In this document: positions 21,920 through 32,411 of the stretch, one piece after another
Numbering within the stretch: the stretch's first letter is position 1
Layout: every line of letters starts with the position of its first letter
From: Isochrysis galbana
Lineage: Eukaryota; Haptophyta; Isochrysidales; Isochrysidaceae
DNA length: 64,000 bases
Assembly: GCA_018136815.1 (NCBI GenBank)
Contig: CM030931.1
Span: 629,511-693,510, forward strand
Direction of reading: 5' to 3'
Program-made: the position numbers and the translations under genes
The notes under the pieces: model-generated
What the model was told of the DNA's origin: nothing
Seen by the model: the letters and a program-made list of their open reading frames with translations, nothing else
Databases searched by the model: none

Positions 21920-22741
21920 CGTGCGACAGGCTTCTTCCCTCTCCCGTTTTGCGCTCGCCTGTGTTGGAGCGCAGACGCGAGTTTAGCCAAGTGAATCCTA
22001 GGCACGGTCGAGCATGAGCAGCAGGAACACGCTCCAAAGGAGCTCAGCATTGCGGGTGAGCGGCGGCGAGGAGAGCGGAGAGTGCAGAGGGAGAGGAAAG
22101 GGTAGAAGGGGATGGGCGGCAGAGCGCGGGCGAGGGGAGTCAGAGTGGCGCGTGTGCCTCACCGTTCGGACGAGAGGCCTCGGGCAGGAAGAGGGGAGGG
22201 GAGAGGGGAGGGAAAGAGAGGAGAGAAGGGGAGAGATGGAGAGGGGAGCGGTCTACGCCTGCGGAGAGAGAGGAGGGGCGCTGACAGGGATGAGACAAGC
22301 TGTGAAGAACGGGGCTCAAGTAATACATACTGTGGTATTATAAGAAATGCCTCAACGAGGCTTCCCTACCGTGAAGCACCCAGAATCAATGAGCAATTTA
22401 TATGTCATCACGGCATCACCGACTCCAGTCAGAGCCCGAAAGTGTTTAATCTTAGGTCGTGTTTTGTTGTAGATATCTCAGTTCTACTCTGCGTGTGGCA
22501 ACGTCAGCCTTGTCTGCTTGTCTGGAGTCATTGAGTCGCAGTCACGAGTACTACTACTAGTAGTACTAGCCGCACGATGTTATCATTGATCTACACAGCA
22601 CTATTATCTATTCACGGACCACCATATGGGTGGATCAAACATGGTACCTCCGCCGAGACCGAGAGACACTCACCTGCCTTGCGCGCGCGACTGAGCGCGC
22701 GTGCTCCGGACCTCTTGATCCAATGCCAATGCCAATGCAAC
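21920..22741. other. Upstream region of the CRAL-TRIO gene; no other gene
   Basis: 22060-22260 is purine-rich on the plus strand, so it gives a CT-rich leader for the minus-strand gene. At 22545-22566 lies AGTACTACTACTAGTAGTAC, a near-perfect palindrome. Nothing else is recognised. Confidence 0.5.
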
Positions 22742-23571
22742 TTGGGCCGGGCCAGAGTTTCGTTTGAGACCCACCCAAATTTTGTTTCGATATTTCGCAT
22801 CCCTTGACCCAAATTTTGCAGCTTATTTCGACTGAAATTCGACCTTACACCTTTAATTCGATCGAAATATCGACATTTTACATTTTGCTCTTCGGCGGGC
22901 CGCGCCAGCGCCCTTCTTCAAGTCCCAAACTATCCGCACCCAGCCGTCGTCGCGAGCTGCCTCAGCCACCTCACACTCGCCCACCGATATGTGAATTGCA
23001 AGTTGTCCTGGCAAGAAGGTCGCCGCCTGCGCAGATGGGGATGGGGATGAGGGTGTGGGGCCTGGCCTTCCGTACCTCCACCTGCACGGCTGCGTCGTTC
23101 TCTGTCTTCCCGTGTCGTCCCATCCTCCTGCATCTCCCTTTCCCTTTCGAGCTCGTCCTCCCAGTTGGTCTCCTCCTCCTCCTCCTCCTCTACTACCTCT
23201 TCCGATACGTCGCTGTCGTCGTCGTTGTTCGTGCACGACAATGCACTCTCTCTTCCCCCATCCGCCATCTCGTCCGACTCAATCACCTCATCCGGGAGAG
23301 GATCATGGGAGTGCTGCTCCGAGCTACCATTGCCGCCCTCGCCGCCGCCCTCGCCGCCGCCCTCGCCTTGCACCGCGCCGCGTCTTGGCCGCTTCCTGAG
23401 GCCTCCTGCTCCTGCCGGCGGGCCGCCCATCGCTCCAACGCTCCAACACGCCCAAATTCCGCTGCCGCGGCCGCGGGGTCCCGTTGCCCCAACCAAATCC
23501 CACCCAAATTTCGGTCAAAAATTTTATTTCGTTGACGGACCCAAATTTTGCGAAACTCTGGCCCGGCCCAA
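22742..23571. mobile_element. 830-bp non-autonomous TIR element, TSD AATGCAAC
   Basis: Perfect terminal inverted repeats of at least 20 bp start TTGGGCCGGGCCAGAGTTTC, and the inverted similarity continues in weaker form into CACCCAAATTTTG on the left and CCCAAATTTTGCG on the right. The 8-bp flank AATGCAAC is duplicated exactly at 22734-22741 and 23572-23579. The interior holds a CT-rich and GCC-rich tract (23160-23400) whose minus strand is open for ~190 codons as an acidic low-complexity frame, which is not a transposase. The TSD length suggests the hAT superfamily. Confidence 0.92.
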
Positions 23572-24765
23572 AATGCAACAAGCTTAGACTTAGACGAATT
23601 CCAGAGACCGAATGCCTTTTTTCTTCAAAAGGATCTTCCGACCCTCGACCCTCGGACTCGGACCCCGCTCAAGGGAGCGGGTGTTGGGACCCCAGTCAAT
23701 GCATGGGCCCAACACACTTTGTCAGCACCGTCGCGCGACCCGCGAGCCGCCAGCCGGATACCCGGCATCACTGGACCCCAAGATCTCCCAATATCATTCT
23801 CTACTTGATGGGGAGGACATTCAGCTTTTCATCCAACAGTTTATACTGCTTTCCCACTTCCCACCCGTACTGTAGGACAACGTTAGGGGTGGGGGTGGGG
23901 AGATCTCAACCTACTTTTATAAGTGGGGGTCAATGGGGGCCTCAGACCTCAGACTGAGCCTCAGAGGGTGCAACTTGAGGTTCCCTTTCTTTTATCCCCT
24001 CACCTATTTCTATTTTTTCACATCTCTTGTCTATTTTGGTATATATACAATTCTCCCCCTGAACTTTGCCTCATTGGCCGTATCGCCGTATCACCACTCC
24101 CAACATTGTGTATTGTGTCCCTAGATGCTAGATGCAAACGTTTCTATGGGGACAGTGGGTGTTGTAAAGAATCCGCTGCTCGTCACAGGACAAGGGGGTA
24201 GATTGCGCGGGTTGATCGCCTTTAATAAAACAGTCATTATTATGTTTGTCATTGTCATTGTATTTTTATTTATGCTATTACTATGCGGAAAATATTGTAT
24301 AGAGCATTGTTTTGGGTATAGTCACAACTTTTACCCAGAACCCAGAACACGACAAAGTCTTTCCTCATCTTGAGATACTCGCCAACAACTTCGAATCTTC
24401 GAATCCTTGAAGAAGAGTTTCTTGGCAGTGAGTATAAAATTTATGTTTGGCCACAAGAGCACCTTCACACAAAGGAAGGGTCATGATTGGAAGGTAGTTC
24501 CACTCTATGGCTTTGGTGTTTCGGTGTTTGGAACGAACAATACTCGACAACATTTCCCAAGACTTCTCTTCAAGATGAATATGCGCGAGTGGACCGATTT
24601 CAAACCTCGAACTTCTCTGAGTGGACGGTTTTCGCGCGTCGGCGCGCCGTCGGACGCTCCGCACGCAGCCTCGCGCCTACTTGTCCTCGCTCGCTCGCTC
24701 GTACTCTGTCTGTCTATCTCTCGCTCACGCTCGCTCGCTCGATCCCTCGCTTCGCGCGCGCGAAT
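23572..24765. other. Spacer with a dispersed-repeat copy
   Basis: At 23908-23945 a CAACCTACTTTTATAAGT copy is followed by GGGGGTCAATGGGGGCC. 24000-24320 is AT-rich. Short frames on both strands near 24400-24660 match nothing I know. 24660-24760 is a CTCG-rich leader of the next gene. Confidence 0.5.
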
Positions 24766-27700
24766 ATGGCGGGCGACGAGGGCAGCGCGCTGGTCTACCT
24801 TCGCGACAAGGCGAGCATCGAGCCGCCGAGGGACAGATACCAACTGTGCGCCTTGACCCGCGCTCCGCCCGCAGAGGAGGAGAGGGGGGAAGGGGCATGG
24901 AGCAGTCTAGCGGTGTCCCAACTGCGAGCGCATGCCACAGCAAGCATATCGTCGGAGACCAGATTGACTTTGAGCGGCTGTGTGCTGGGGATGCCGTTCG
25001 TGTTCTTGCCCTAGCCTCATGCACCTGCTTGCGCTTCCTCGTGGGTGCAGATATGACAGCGAGGACATTTACCGCCACGTCCCGCAGCCGACGTGGGTCG
25101 GGCTCGACGAGGAGATTTGGGCGCCCCGAGCAGGCGCTGAAGATCCGTCGCTCGAGCGAATGCGACGGCTCATGAAACGTGCTGAGGCGGTCAAGAAGCT
25201 GAAATCGCGCGGCAGCGGGTCTAGTCTTGAGATGACCAGGGATAGTTTGAAACCTCCAACGCGCACAACGCCTGGCAGGCTCGTGCCAATTCCAGTTGGG
25301 ATACCTGCCGCCACGGCCAAGGCGACCTCAGAGATGAGGCTCAAGGTAATCTCGGCCTCACCCGGAGAGCGGCCCGCATGACGTTCGCCCATGCATAGGA
25401 AAGAGGCGCAGTATGCACACCATGCGAGGGAATGCGCACCCGTATCAAGGAGCTCACCTTCCCTTCAACTGGCGGCTGTCCTCATGCGCATTCAGGCGTC
25501 GACGCTGGGATCGTCGCAGCCACGTGCTCTTGCCATTCTGAACCATGGCGCGACCGAGCTCATCTTCCTCGCCCTCACTGTGTGGGTGCTCTTCGCTGAG
25601 GATATTCGCGTCGCAGCCTTCTCGCGGCCCAATTCGGAGGAGATGGATGTGGTATTCCGCAGCTGCAATCTAATTGTCGCGCTCATCTTCACCGGTGAAC
25701 TCTTCGTTCGGTCCGTAGTCCAGCCGACCTACATTCTCTCCTTCTTCTTCTGGCTCGATGTGGTCGCTGTCGGCTCCATCGTGCCCGATGTGATACCCCT
25801 CTTCAATACAGCGGGCACAATTGAGGGCGACGATACCGCCGGCGCCGCGCGCGCCGGCCGCATCGCACGCGCGGGGACGAAGGTTGGACGACTCTTGCGA
25901 TTGCTCCGCATCGTGCGTGTAATCAAACTACTCTTCCTCTCGGGACGCGCTCGGCAGGGGGTGGAGGACGCGGAATACAGCCCGTCCGCACTCGGCAAAG
26001 AGCTCAAGTCTCGCATCTCGAAGATCACGATCCTCTTCATCCTCGTGCTGCTGATAGGCGATGCCATCATTAAGATCGCGTTGCAGCGTGTCGTCACCGA
26101 TAGCTCACTAGAGACGGCGCTTGCGCAGCTGTACCTGTCGTCCAACTCTACGGTTGTGCCTGGCGACGGCGCCGCCCCTGAGAATTGGCACTTCAAGCAC
26201 GTCTTCTTGCCCGCGTTCCTGGTAATGTTCCACCGCTTCTACGCCTTTGGGGGGCACAGGAACATTCTCGTGCGCCTCAACATCTTTGGGTTCACGTATT
26301 ACTCGCCCCTCGACTCCGCAGATATGCCGCCCCTCGCCTCGTGCACGACCAACGCGTGGGGGCAACACATCGGACCGCATTCAGGCCCGCGTTGTGAGAC
26401 AATTGATGGTGCTGAGTACGGCACCTACGATGTGAATGGGATTGGCACGAAGGGAGGGCCCGAAGCGGCGATTGCGCAGCTGGTTGAGTGGCTCCACGGG
26501 CCCATGTATCCGTCGGTCACCGAGTGCACCGAGGCAGGGTGCCATCCGTTCACCTTTGGCGAAGGTGCGATCGACTTTCCGGGTTGGTTCGAGTTGGGGG
26601 AGCGCGCCTCCCACCAACAATATCGGCCGATGGCTCCGGCAGACTTTCCGCCGCCCTACGAGGATGCAGCCCCCTTCTTCCCCGGTTGTAGTAGCTTCTC
26701 TATCTTCCAAGACACGGCTCTGGCGTACCGCTACTGCCCTTGGACGGTGTACCACCTGAGGCCGGATGAACTGCTTCCTGTCGTGTTGCGTGCTGACGGC
26801 ACGACCGCCACCGTGGGCCAAGGCTTCGGCGGGCCCTCGAACGAGACGGTGGTGGCCGAGCTGTGGTACTCGAAGCGACCCGTCAAGGTGGGCGCGTCCA
26901 TTCTGTCGCTTTTCTTCACCATTGTGGTCAGCTTGGTACTCGGTACAGTGTCGCTGGTGCTCTCGCGGGATGTCGAGGCGATGGTCATCCAACCCATCGA
27001 GAGGATGGTCGATGCGGTCACACGGCTTGCAGCCAATCCGGCGCTGAAGCTATCGTCGATGCACAAGGTCGCGTACGAGACTGATGCGCTCTACGTTTCT
27101 CTCATCAAGATCGCCTCACTACTGCAGGTCGGCTTCGGTGAGGCAGGGAACAACCTCGTCGCCGAGAACCTGAAAAAGGGGGATACCGTCGACCCCATGG
27201 TCCCGGGCAAGGTTATCAAGGGCGTCTATGGTTTTTGTATCATCGACGACTACGAGGAGGTGTTAGAATGCCTTGGCGAAGAGATCCTCCCCTTTACGAA
27301 CACGGCCGCCGATGTCGTGCACCGCGCCGTCAAGGAGAATGGCGGGCAGGCGAATCGCAACCTGGGCGAGGCATTCCTGTGCGTATGGAAGCCTGACATG
27401 GAAGGGCTCACGCCCGGCATCGACTATGACGAGGCGCCGCTTCCTGCCCGGCTCTCCGACCCACCGCCACTTGGTAACAAGAAGGTGCAAGCCGCAGACA
27501 CTCGGATGTGCGACGGCGCCATAACAGCCTTTCGGCGCTCAGTACGCGCAATCCAGTCGTCGGTGAAGCTGCAGGCCTTCAACGAAAATGAGCGCATTGT
27601 CCGGCATTTCAACGGCCGGTATACGACCCGGATCGGGTATGGGCTCAACTTTGGGTGGGCTATCGAGGGGGCGGTCGGCACAAGCATTAAGATTGATTGT

Positions 27701-28186
27701 TCATACCTCTCCCCCAATGTGAATCTCGCTGCGCGCCTCGAGTCCGCGACCAAGATGTATGGGGTCTCGATCCTCATGTCAGAATACTTTGTTGCCAAGC
27801 TGTCGCCGTCCGTGCGGATGGGACTCCGGCGCGTCGACGTGGTTTGCCTCAAAGGCTCCTCCATCCCGATGTCCATCTACACGTGCGACCGGTCGAATGC
27901 GCTTTACTGCGCAAGGGCGGCGATGGCGCGCTTCGGGGCCGATCGAGTCGTCGCCGAATTCCAAGCCGTGTTTGAGCGCGGGTTGGACCACTTCGTTTCG
28001 GGCGATTGGCGTACGGCCCACGACGCACTGACCGCCGCGCTCGAAATATGTCCGCAGGATACCCCAGCGCATAGGCTCATGAGGCATATGGATTCACGGC
28101 ACAACAATCCCGAGTATGGACTCGCTGAGGTGCCATTCTGCGCGCCAGATGATTGGCCAGGATATCATGTTCTTCTCTCAAAATAA
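24766..28186 (+). CDS. Voltage-sensor-like channel / class III nucleotide cyclase fusion
   Basis: Exons 24766-24845, 25051-25345 and 25496-28186 (introns 205 and 150 bp; phases agree) give about 1021 aa. Residues ~144-274 form four segments like S1-S4 of voltage-gated channels; S4 is basic and regularly spaced (RIARAGTKVGRLLRLLRIVRVIK). A fifth segment is at ~299-321. About 270 mostly polar residues with conserved-looking cysteines follow, then a last membrane segment (~591-616) and a HAMP-like helix (VIQPIERMVDAV). The cyclase domain (~699-920) contains GFCIIDDYEEV, NRNLGEAFLCVW, LNFGWAIEGAVGT and SPNVNLAARLESA. The second metal Asp of the usual GDAF is Glu here; the AARLE Asn/Arg pair is kept. 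Such enzymes make cAMP or cGMP, and channel-cyclase fusions are known in ciliates and apicomplexans. No canonical K+ pore is seen. Nucleotide preference is not clear. Confidence 0.88.
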
Positions 28187-28790
28187 GCATGTACTCATGC
28201 CCCAGACCCCTGCCCTACTTTCATGGGGCAATTTCGTTGGTGCAGGGGCCATACAAACTAGCTCGCCCTGTATCCTCAATCCACAGTGCAGCTTGTAGTT
28301 AGTAGTGCAAGTAGAGCAGTCGAATATATGAAAAGAGAGAGCTCGCGCTGGGTGTGAGGTATGCGATGCGTGACTCAGCAAGTCTAGGGCGCAACTAATC
28401 AACCTACTTTTATAAGTGGGGGTCAATGGGGGCCTCGCAACTAACTTTATAGTTGGTCGCCATGGAGCGCGCCGCCGCTCCCCACCTCTCCTTCGGGGCC
28501 CCCGCCGCGGGCGCCCCCCCACTACCCATGGAGCGTGAAAAGGGACGCGGGCGTGGTTGCAGATTGCAGATTAGAGATTAGACATGCAGAGGTCGCGCGC
28601 GGGGCGAGATCATTAAGAAATTTTTTTACAAGTATCAAGTATTGGCCTGGGCCTAACACCACCCGGATACCACCAGGCACCAGGAAAGAAACAAGTCACC
28701 TAGCACCTAGCGGCACAGGAGAAAGGTGAGAACCGAACCGTCAGGGGCAGGTGCACCCCGCTCGACCCCGACACCCCACCGCCTGAGCCC
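28187..28790. repeat. Spacer made of dispersed-repeat pieces
   Basis: 28400-28437 carries CAACCTACTTTTATAAGT and GGGGGTCAATGGGGGCC; 28440-28520 carries AACTTTATAGTTGGTCGCC, like 36843-36870; 28590-28635 carries GGCGAGATCATTAAGAAA, like 1578. No gene is visible. Confidence 0.65.
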
Positions 28791-28870
28791 AAGGTCGTTT
28801 GCCTTCATTTGGTACCCCTCGTTTCCCAATACTCGATATGAGTCGTGACGTTCGTCACGCATCTAGCCAA

Positions 28871-29257
28871 TCAGTCATCAGATCTGCAGGTACCACTACG
28901 ACACGTGTATTCACCACAGCACTCCGAGTTACTTTGGCACACCGACCCTGGCTCGCGGCATGGCGTCTCACACACTCCCTCGTCATTGCACTCAAGTCCT
29001 TCACAGCACTCGTCGCCATAACTGCACCCCCCCCTTTTCTCGACACACGGTGTGACGGTACGGCACTTTTGGTCGGAGCACACGAGATCGTGACAACAGT
29101 CTCCATCGTTTGCACACTCTCCATCCACATCCTTGCATCTGTCTGGCTGCTTCTTCGTGAGTACCAACGCGACGACGGTGGCGGCGACCACGGTGGCGAC
29201 GACCACCGCAAGGGCAATCAAAAGTCGTTTCGACGGCATATTTACCCATATGCCCAT
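28871..29257 (-). CDS. Cysteine-rich single-pass membrane or secreted protein
   Basis: 128 aa from the ATG at 29257 (a second ATG is at 29239). After a short basic start comes one hydrophobic segment (LLIALAVVVATVVAATVVAL) that could be a signal anchor. Then follow three similar ~27-residue modules with the spacing C-x-C-x-CC-x-C-x-C (e.g. CANDGDCCHDLVC, CSYGDECCEGLEC, CQSNSECCGEYTC), typical of small disulfide-knotted domains. I see no catalytic residue. Such modules in the family literature are extracellular binding or protective domains; function here is unknown. It lies downstream of 29306-29761 on the same strand with a 48-bp gap. Confidence 0.65.
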   Translation of the reverse strand: MGIWVNMPSKRLLIALAVVVATVVAATVVALVLTKKQPDRCKDVDGECANDGDCCHDLVCSDQKCRTVTPCVEKRGGCSYGDECCEGLECNDEGVCETPCREPGSVCQSNSECCGEYTCRSGTCRSDD

Positions 29258-29305
29258 TTTTTTTAGTCCAACGTTCGGTTCGAAAACAAACGCGATGCGC
29301 TTGCC

Positions 29306-29761
29306 TCATGGGGGGGAGGGGGAGTCTCCTGAGTTTGCATTCGCTGTGGATAATCGCTTGGTCACGGTCCTGATGACAAAGACGACCACCGCCACGAGCG
29401 CGGCGACGACCCCAAGCGTGACCAACAAGGCGGTCAGCATTACTTTGTCGAAGATGAAGCGGAGGGCCAGCTGTGTTGGTGTTTCCACCGAGTCCGCACT
29501 GCACTCGACGTGGAGCGAGCGCACCGGGTGCGTCCACCCGATCGCCTTCAGGTCGACTTCTTCACGGCGCTTGTCTTGTGCTTGCGGGTCGTCTACCGAC
29601 GGGCCGTGTATGGTCGAGCTCACGCCTTTGGAGTGGGGCTCGGAAAAGATAGTCATTTTGCACCCCATCCTCGCAGATGCCTGCTTGGGGTCCTGGAGGT
29701 TCACCTCGTACTTTCCCGTTCCAAAGCCATTCCTATCGACGCGCCCGGGGGCGTTCCCCAT
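29306..29761 (-). CDS. Membrane protein with myristoylation-like N-terminus, unknown
   Basis: 151 aa. It starts MGNAPG, which fits an N-myristoylation signal, and has one C-terminal hydrophobic helix (MLTALLVTLGVVAALVAVVV) before a short basic tail. A TATA-like box (TTTTATATAG on the sense strand, 29931-29940) lies ~175 bp upstream in the repeat at 29881-30011. I do not recognise the family. A G-lipid anchor plus C-terminal TM is reminiscent of structural membrane proteins of large DNA viruses, but that is only an analogy. Confidence 0.5.
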   Translation of the reverse strand: MGNAPGRVDRNGFGTGKYEVNLQDPKQASARMGCKMTIFSEPHSKGVSSTIHGPSVDDPQAQDKRREEVDLKAIGWTHPVRSLHVECSADSVETPTQLALRFIFDKVMLTALLVTLGVVAALVAVVVFVIRTVTKRLSTANANSGDSPSPP

Positions 29762-29880
29762 TGTTACAATTTAGGCTCGCACGCACACGGGAGCGCCTTT
29801 TGTTTTTGGGGTGCTTTTTATTTTTTTTTCGGGGGGGGGGGGCGCTTGATTTTTTGACGCGGGTGGCTGCTTGGCCGCCG

Positions 29881-30011
29881 AGGCGCCTTGCCTTCATTCG
29901 GTGCCAGTTTTTTTTTGTCATACACGTCGGCTATATAAAACCCGTAACGAAACGCTGGGGTGAGTCCGCGCGGCGAAAAAAGAAGAAAGCGCGCGGGGAG
30001 GAAGACGCCGC
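29881..30011. promoter_or_regulatory. TATA-containing direct repeat, copy 1
   Basis: AGGCGCCTTGCCTTCATTCGG, a T run, GTCATACACGTCGG, CTATATAAAA (29931), CCCGTAACGAAACGC (29941) and CTGGGGTGAGTCCGCG recur at 30628-30782. Each copy lies upstream of a minus-strand gene (ATG at 29761 and 30536) at a similar distance (TATA about 170 and 145 bp from the ATG). They may be promoters, transposon ends or both. Confidence 0.6.
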
Positions 30012-30089
30012 GCGTCCTTAAGGCCTCGTAACATCGTGTTTGTGTTTGTATTCCGTGTCTGTGCGTTTCGTTACGGGTTTCAACGTTTG

Positions 30090-30536
30090 TCACGCGGTAG
30101 CGGCGAAGATCGTCGATGGTGTGAATGTCATCACTAGGCCATTCCATTTGAAGTCAACGAGATTGCGTGTATGAGTGTATTTAAGCTCGTTATTCTTCAA
30201 CCCGAGTGCGAAACCTGCGAATTGCCCAATCAAGACTGCATATTCGTCTTGATTATCTGATGAGTTGCCTCTTCTTATTGTTGTTTGGTGCAGTTTCATT
30301 TCATTAGGATTCAACGTGAATGTTAGTACAGTATTCTGCCAGTTGTCGGGCAACTTGAATTCCACCATTGCGAATTTACAGCGTTCGAAGAACGTTTTGA
30401 ATTCAGCCTTGATATTGTTCGTGATGTCGTCCGGTAATCCGTTCAACAAATTGCTAGGCTTTACCAATTTGCGGGAAAGTTCCCTACGGGCTTCATTCAA
30501 CGTTTGGACGGCGTGAGTATTCAATTCTTCGTTCAT
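30090..30536 (-). CDS. AT-rich unknown protein in the TIR-bounded block
   Basis: 148 aa from the ATG at 30536 (the open frame also contains an upstream TTG). The protein is well balanced in composition, with an N-terminal helical part (LNEARRELSRKLVKP) and a beta-rich-looking remainder (FAMVEFKLPDNW, VLTFTLNPNEMKLHQ). No family is recognised. The base composition is far lower in GC than in neighbouring host genes, supporting a foreign origin. It is preceded by the repeat at 30628-30782. Confidence 0.5.
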   Translation of the reverse strand: MNEELNTHAVQTLNEARRELSRKLVKPSNLLNGLPDDITNNIKAEFKTFFERCKFAMVEFKLPDNWQNTVLTFTLNPNEMKLHQTTIRRGNSSDNQDEYAVLIGQFAGFALGLKNNELKYTHTRNLVDFKWNGLVMTFTPSTIFAATA

Positions 30537-30627
30537 CAAGGCGCGGTAGGGTCAGGAGTTGGGGTATAACCTTACCCGGATAAAATTCGTGTTGGCTTCT
30601 TTCTCTCCCGATCTTGCCACCCGGAAC

Positions 30628-30782
30628 AGGCGCCTTGCCTTCATTCGGTGCCAGTTTTTTTTTGTCATAAACGTCGGCTATATAAAACCCGTAACGAAAC
30701 GCTGGGGTGAGTCCGCGGGGCGAGTCCGCGGTGCGAGTCCGCGCTGCGAAAAAAGAAGAAAGCGCGCGGGGAGGAAGACGCC
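30628..30782. promoter_or_regulatory. TATA-containing direct repeat, copy 2
   Basis: This is the second copy of the 29881-30011 repeat, nearly identical apart from a short expansion of GAGTCCGCG (three times near 30709-30742). The motif GTTTCGTTACG in inverse orientation also occurs at 30064 and 30861. Confidence 0.6.
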
Positions 30783-31101
30783 TCCGGATTGATCCTCGCG
30801 CACGCGCAGTGGGGGGCATGACGTGCGCTACCGACACTGAATACAAACACACTCCACCCGCGTTTCGTTACGAGGGCCGCTCCCAAAAGAACGCGATGCG
30901 GGTCGTCCCCCCTCGCAATAAAATTCGGGTTAGGACAGGTAGGTGCCTCTTGGGTCGACGAAGGATGCACGTGGTGCCCTTTTCGCACTGGAGCGCCGAT
31001 ATCCCACTACACACCGCGATGCAAGCGAGCCCAGAAGAAACCTAGCCTAGCCCGACTCTCCAAAGGAGACGAGGAGCTCGACCAACCAAGAAACCTCTTA
31101 C

Positions 31102-31944
31102 TCATTCCGAACCCCAACGCAGAGAGACTCCCTCCTCCATTCCTTCCGATACTGCACGCTCTCGCGACGCACACCACCGACACGCCGCCGGAGGGCGCAC
31201 CGGGCCGTCGCACACCTCGCACTGCTCGAAGTGCGCGCGCGGCGTCGGGTCGTCTTTCCGTCGACGGGCTCTTCGCCCATGTGTCGGTTCGTCGGGTGCA
31301 TCAAGGTCCGTCCTTGCCGGTTCAGGTGCATCAAGTTCCTGGGTCACCGGCACGGCGCGGAGAGGAGGCAACCCGAAGTCATCGGCCGCGATGGCAACCT
31401 TCTTGGTGGTCCGTCCATTGGGTGTGGAGTCCGTACGCCTTCGCTTTTTTTGCTTCTTGCTGACGAGGTGCCCCAGAGTTCGTGCGTCGATGTGCACGTA
31501 CCCGGGGACGACGGTCCGGCACTCTGGGTAGATGGAGGCTCCCTTCGGGGAGCGCTCCGTCGCCAGTGCCGTCGCGAGCACGAAGAGGTGCGGTCGTCTC
31601 TTGGCCATGAACCCCATTCCGGGCGAACCCTCGGTGTTGGAGGGCCTCCAAATCCGGAGAACATCATCCGAGCTGATGGAGTCGATGCGCATCCTGGCGC
31701 GCTCGTGCGCGATCCACTCGTGGTAGGAGTCGGGTGAGCGGAGCGGCTGGTCGGAGAGGCGCAGCACGTCGAGGCATACGAGAAGCAGGTCCCTGTTCCG
31801 TTCTTTCCGCTGCTCCTGAGTGAGGGCGTTGTACTCTCCTTGTTCGAGACGCCACTCCCGGAAGACGTGCGTTCGGATGCGCCTCTTGAGGTGGAACGAG
31901 ACGTTCGTGGCCGCGGTGGCCTCTAGGTTGCGGGCGGCGTACAT
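31102..31944 (-). CDS. Zinc-ribbon protein of unknown function next to transposase relic
   Basis: 280 aa from the ATG at 31944. The N-terminus reads RNLEATAATNVSFHLKRRI and continues as a charged helical domain; the middle is basic (KKQKKRRR, possible nuclear import); the C-terminus has CEVCDGP and CRWCASR, a CX2C-X9-CX2C pair that could bind zinc. DDE transposases in eukaryotes often end in such ribbons, but I see no catalytic triad. It could be an accessory protein of the element. The start overlaps the point where the IS5-type sequence breaks off. Confidence 0.5.
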   Translation of the reverse strand: MYAARNLEATAATNVSFHLKRRIRTHVFREWRLEQGEYNALTQEQRKERNRDLLLVCLDVLRLSDQPLRSPDSYHEWIAHERARMRIDSISSDDVLRIWRPSNTEGSPGMGFMAKRRPHLFVLATALATERSPKGASIYPECRTVVPGYVHIDARTLGHLVSKKQKKRRRTDSTPNGRTTKKVAIAADDFGLPPLRAVPVTQELDAPEPARTDLDAPDEPTHGRRARRRKDDPTPRAHFEQCEVCDGPVRPPAACRWCASRERAVSEGMEEGVSLRWGSE

Positions 31945-31949
31945 GGTCG

Positions 31950-32411
31950 GTAACGACGGTGATTTTGGTACCTTGCCTCCCTCGGTCGACGTGGTTTCTT
32001 CCAGTTGGGTTGAGTGCCATGGCGGTTGCGGATGTGTGAGGAGTCGACCAGGTGTCGAGTGGGTGGTCTGAGTTTATGGTATGTACGGGGAGCCTCGATG
32101 TATGCCTTATCGATCACACCACTCTGAGTCCACAGAGCGAGTCTCCGACGGACTCCCATGAAAGAGGCTCCGCTGCAATCGAGTTCTCTCCATTGACACC
32201 CTGTGCGCAGGATTTTGAAGAGCAGATCAAGGACTTGAGCATCTGTCAGAGCCCTAGGTCGGCCAGTACACTTGGGTGGAGCGAAAGCAGAAGCATTTTT
32301 CTGGATCAGTCGCGAAAACACTTCACTCAATCGAATCATTTGTAATTCACAGTACATACTAGAAAAAAAAGTTTCGTTACAGGTCCATAGCGCTGAGGGA
32401 AAGGAGACCAA
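31950..32411 (-). pseudogene. Truncated, frameshifted IS5-type DDE transposase
   Basis: On the minus strand, RLSEVFSRLIQ, ALTDAQVLDLLFKILRTGCQW and VDSSHIRNRHGT match the N-terminal helix-turn region and first catalytic Asp (DSSHIR) of IS5-family transposases. After about 32010 the similarity continues in another frame (NPTGRNHVDRGRQGTKITVV), then stops. The second half with the remaining catalytic residues is absent. The break coincides with the start of 31102-31944. Confidence 0.75.

Noticed and set aside
22930-23496. 188-codon acidic frame inside the 830-bp TIR element, considered as a transposase
   Set aside because: It is low in complexity and lacks any DDE-like pattern; the element is non-autonomous.
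31923-32411. Bacterial contamination as the source of the IS5-type sequence
   Set aside because: It lies between eukaryotic repeats and genes in a continuous sequence, and its ends recur within the window, so it belongs to the genome.
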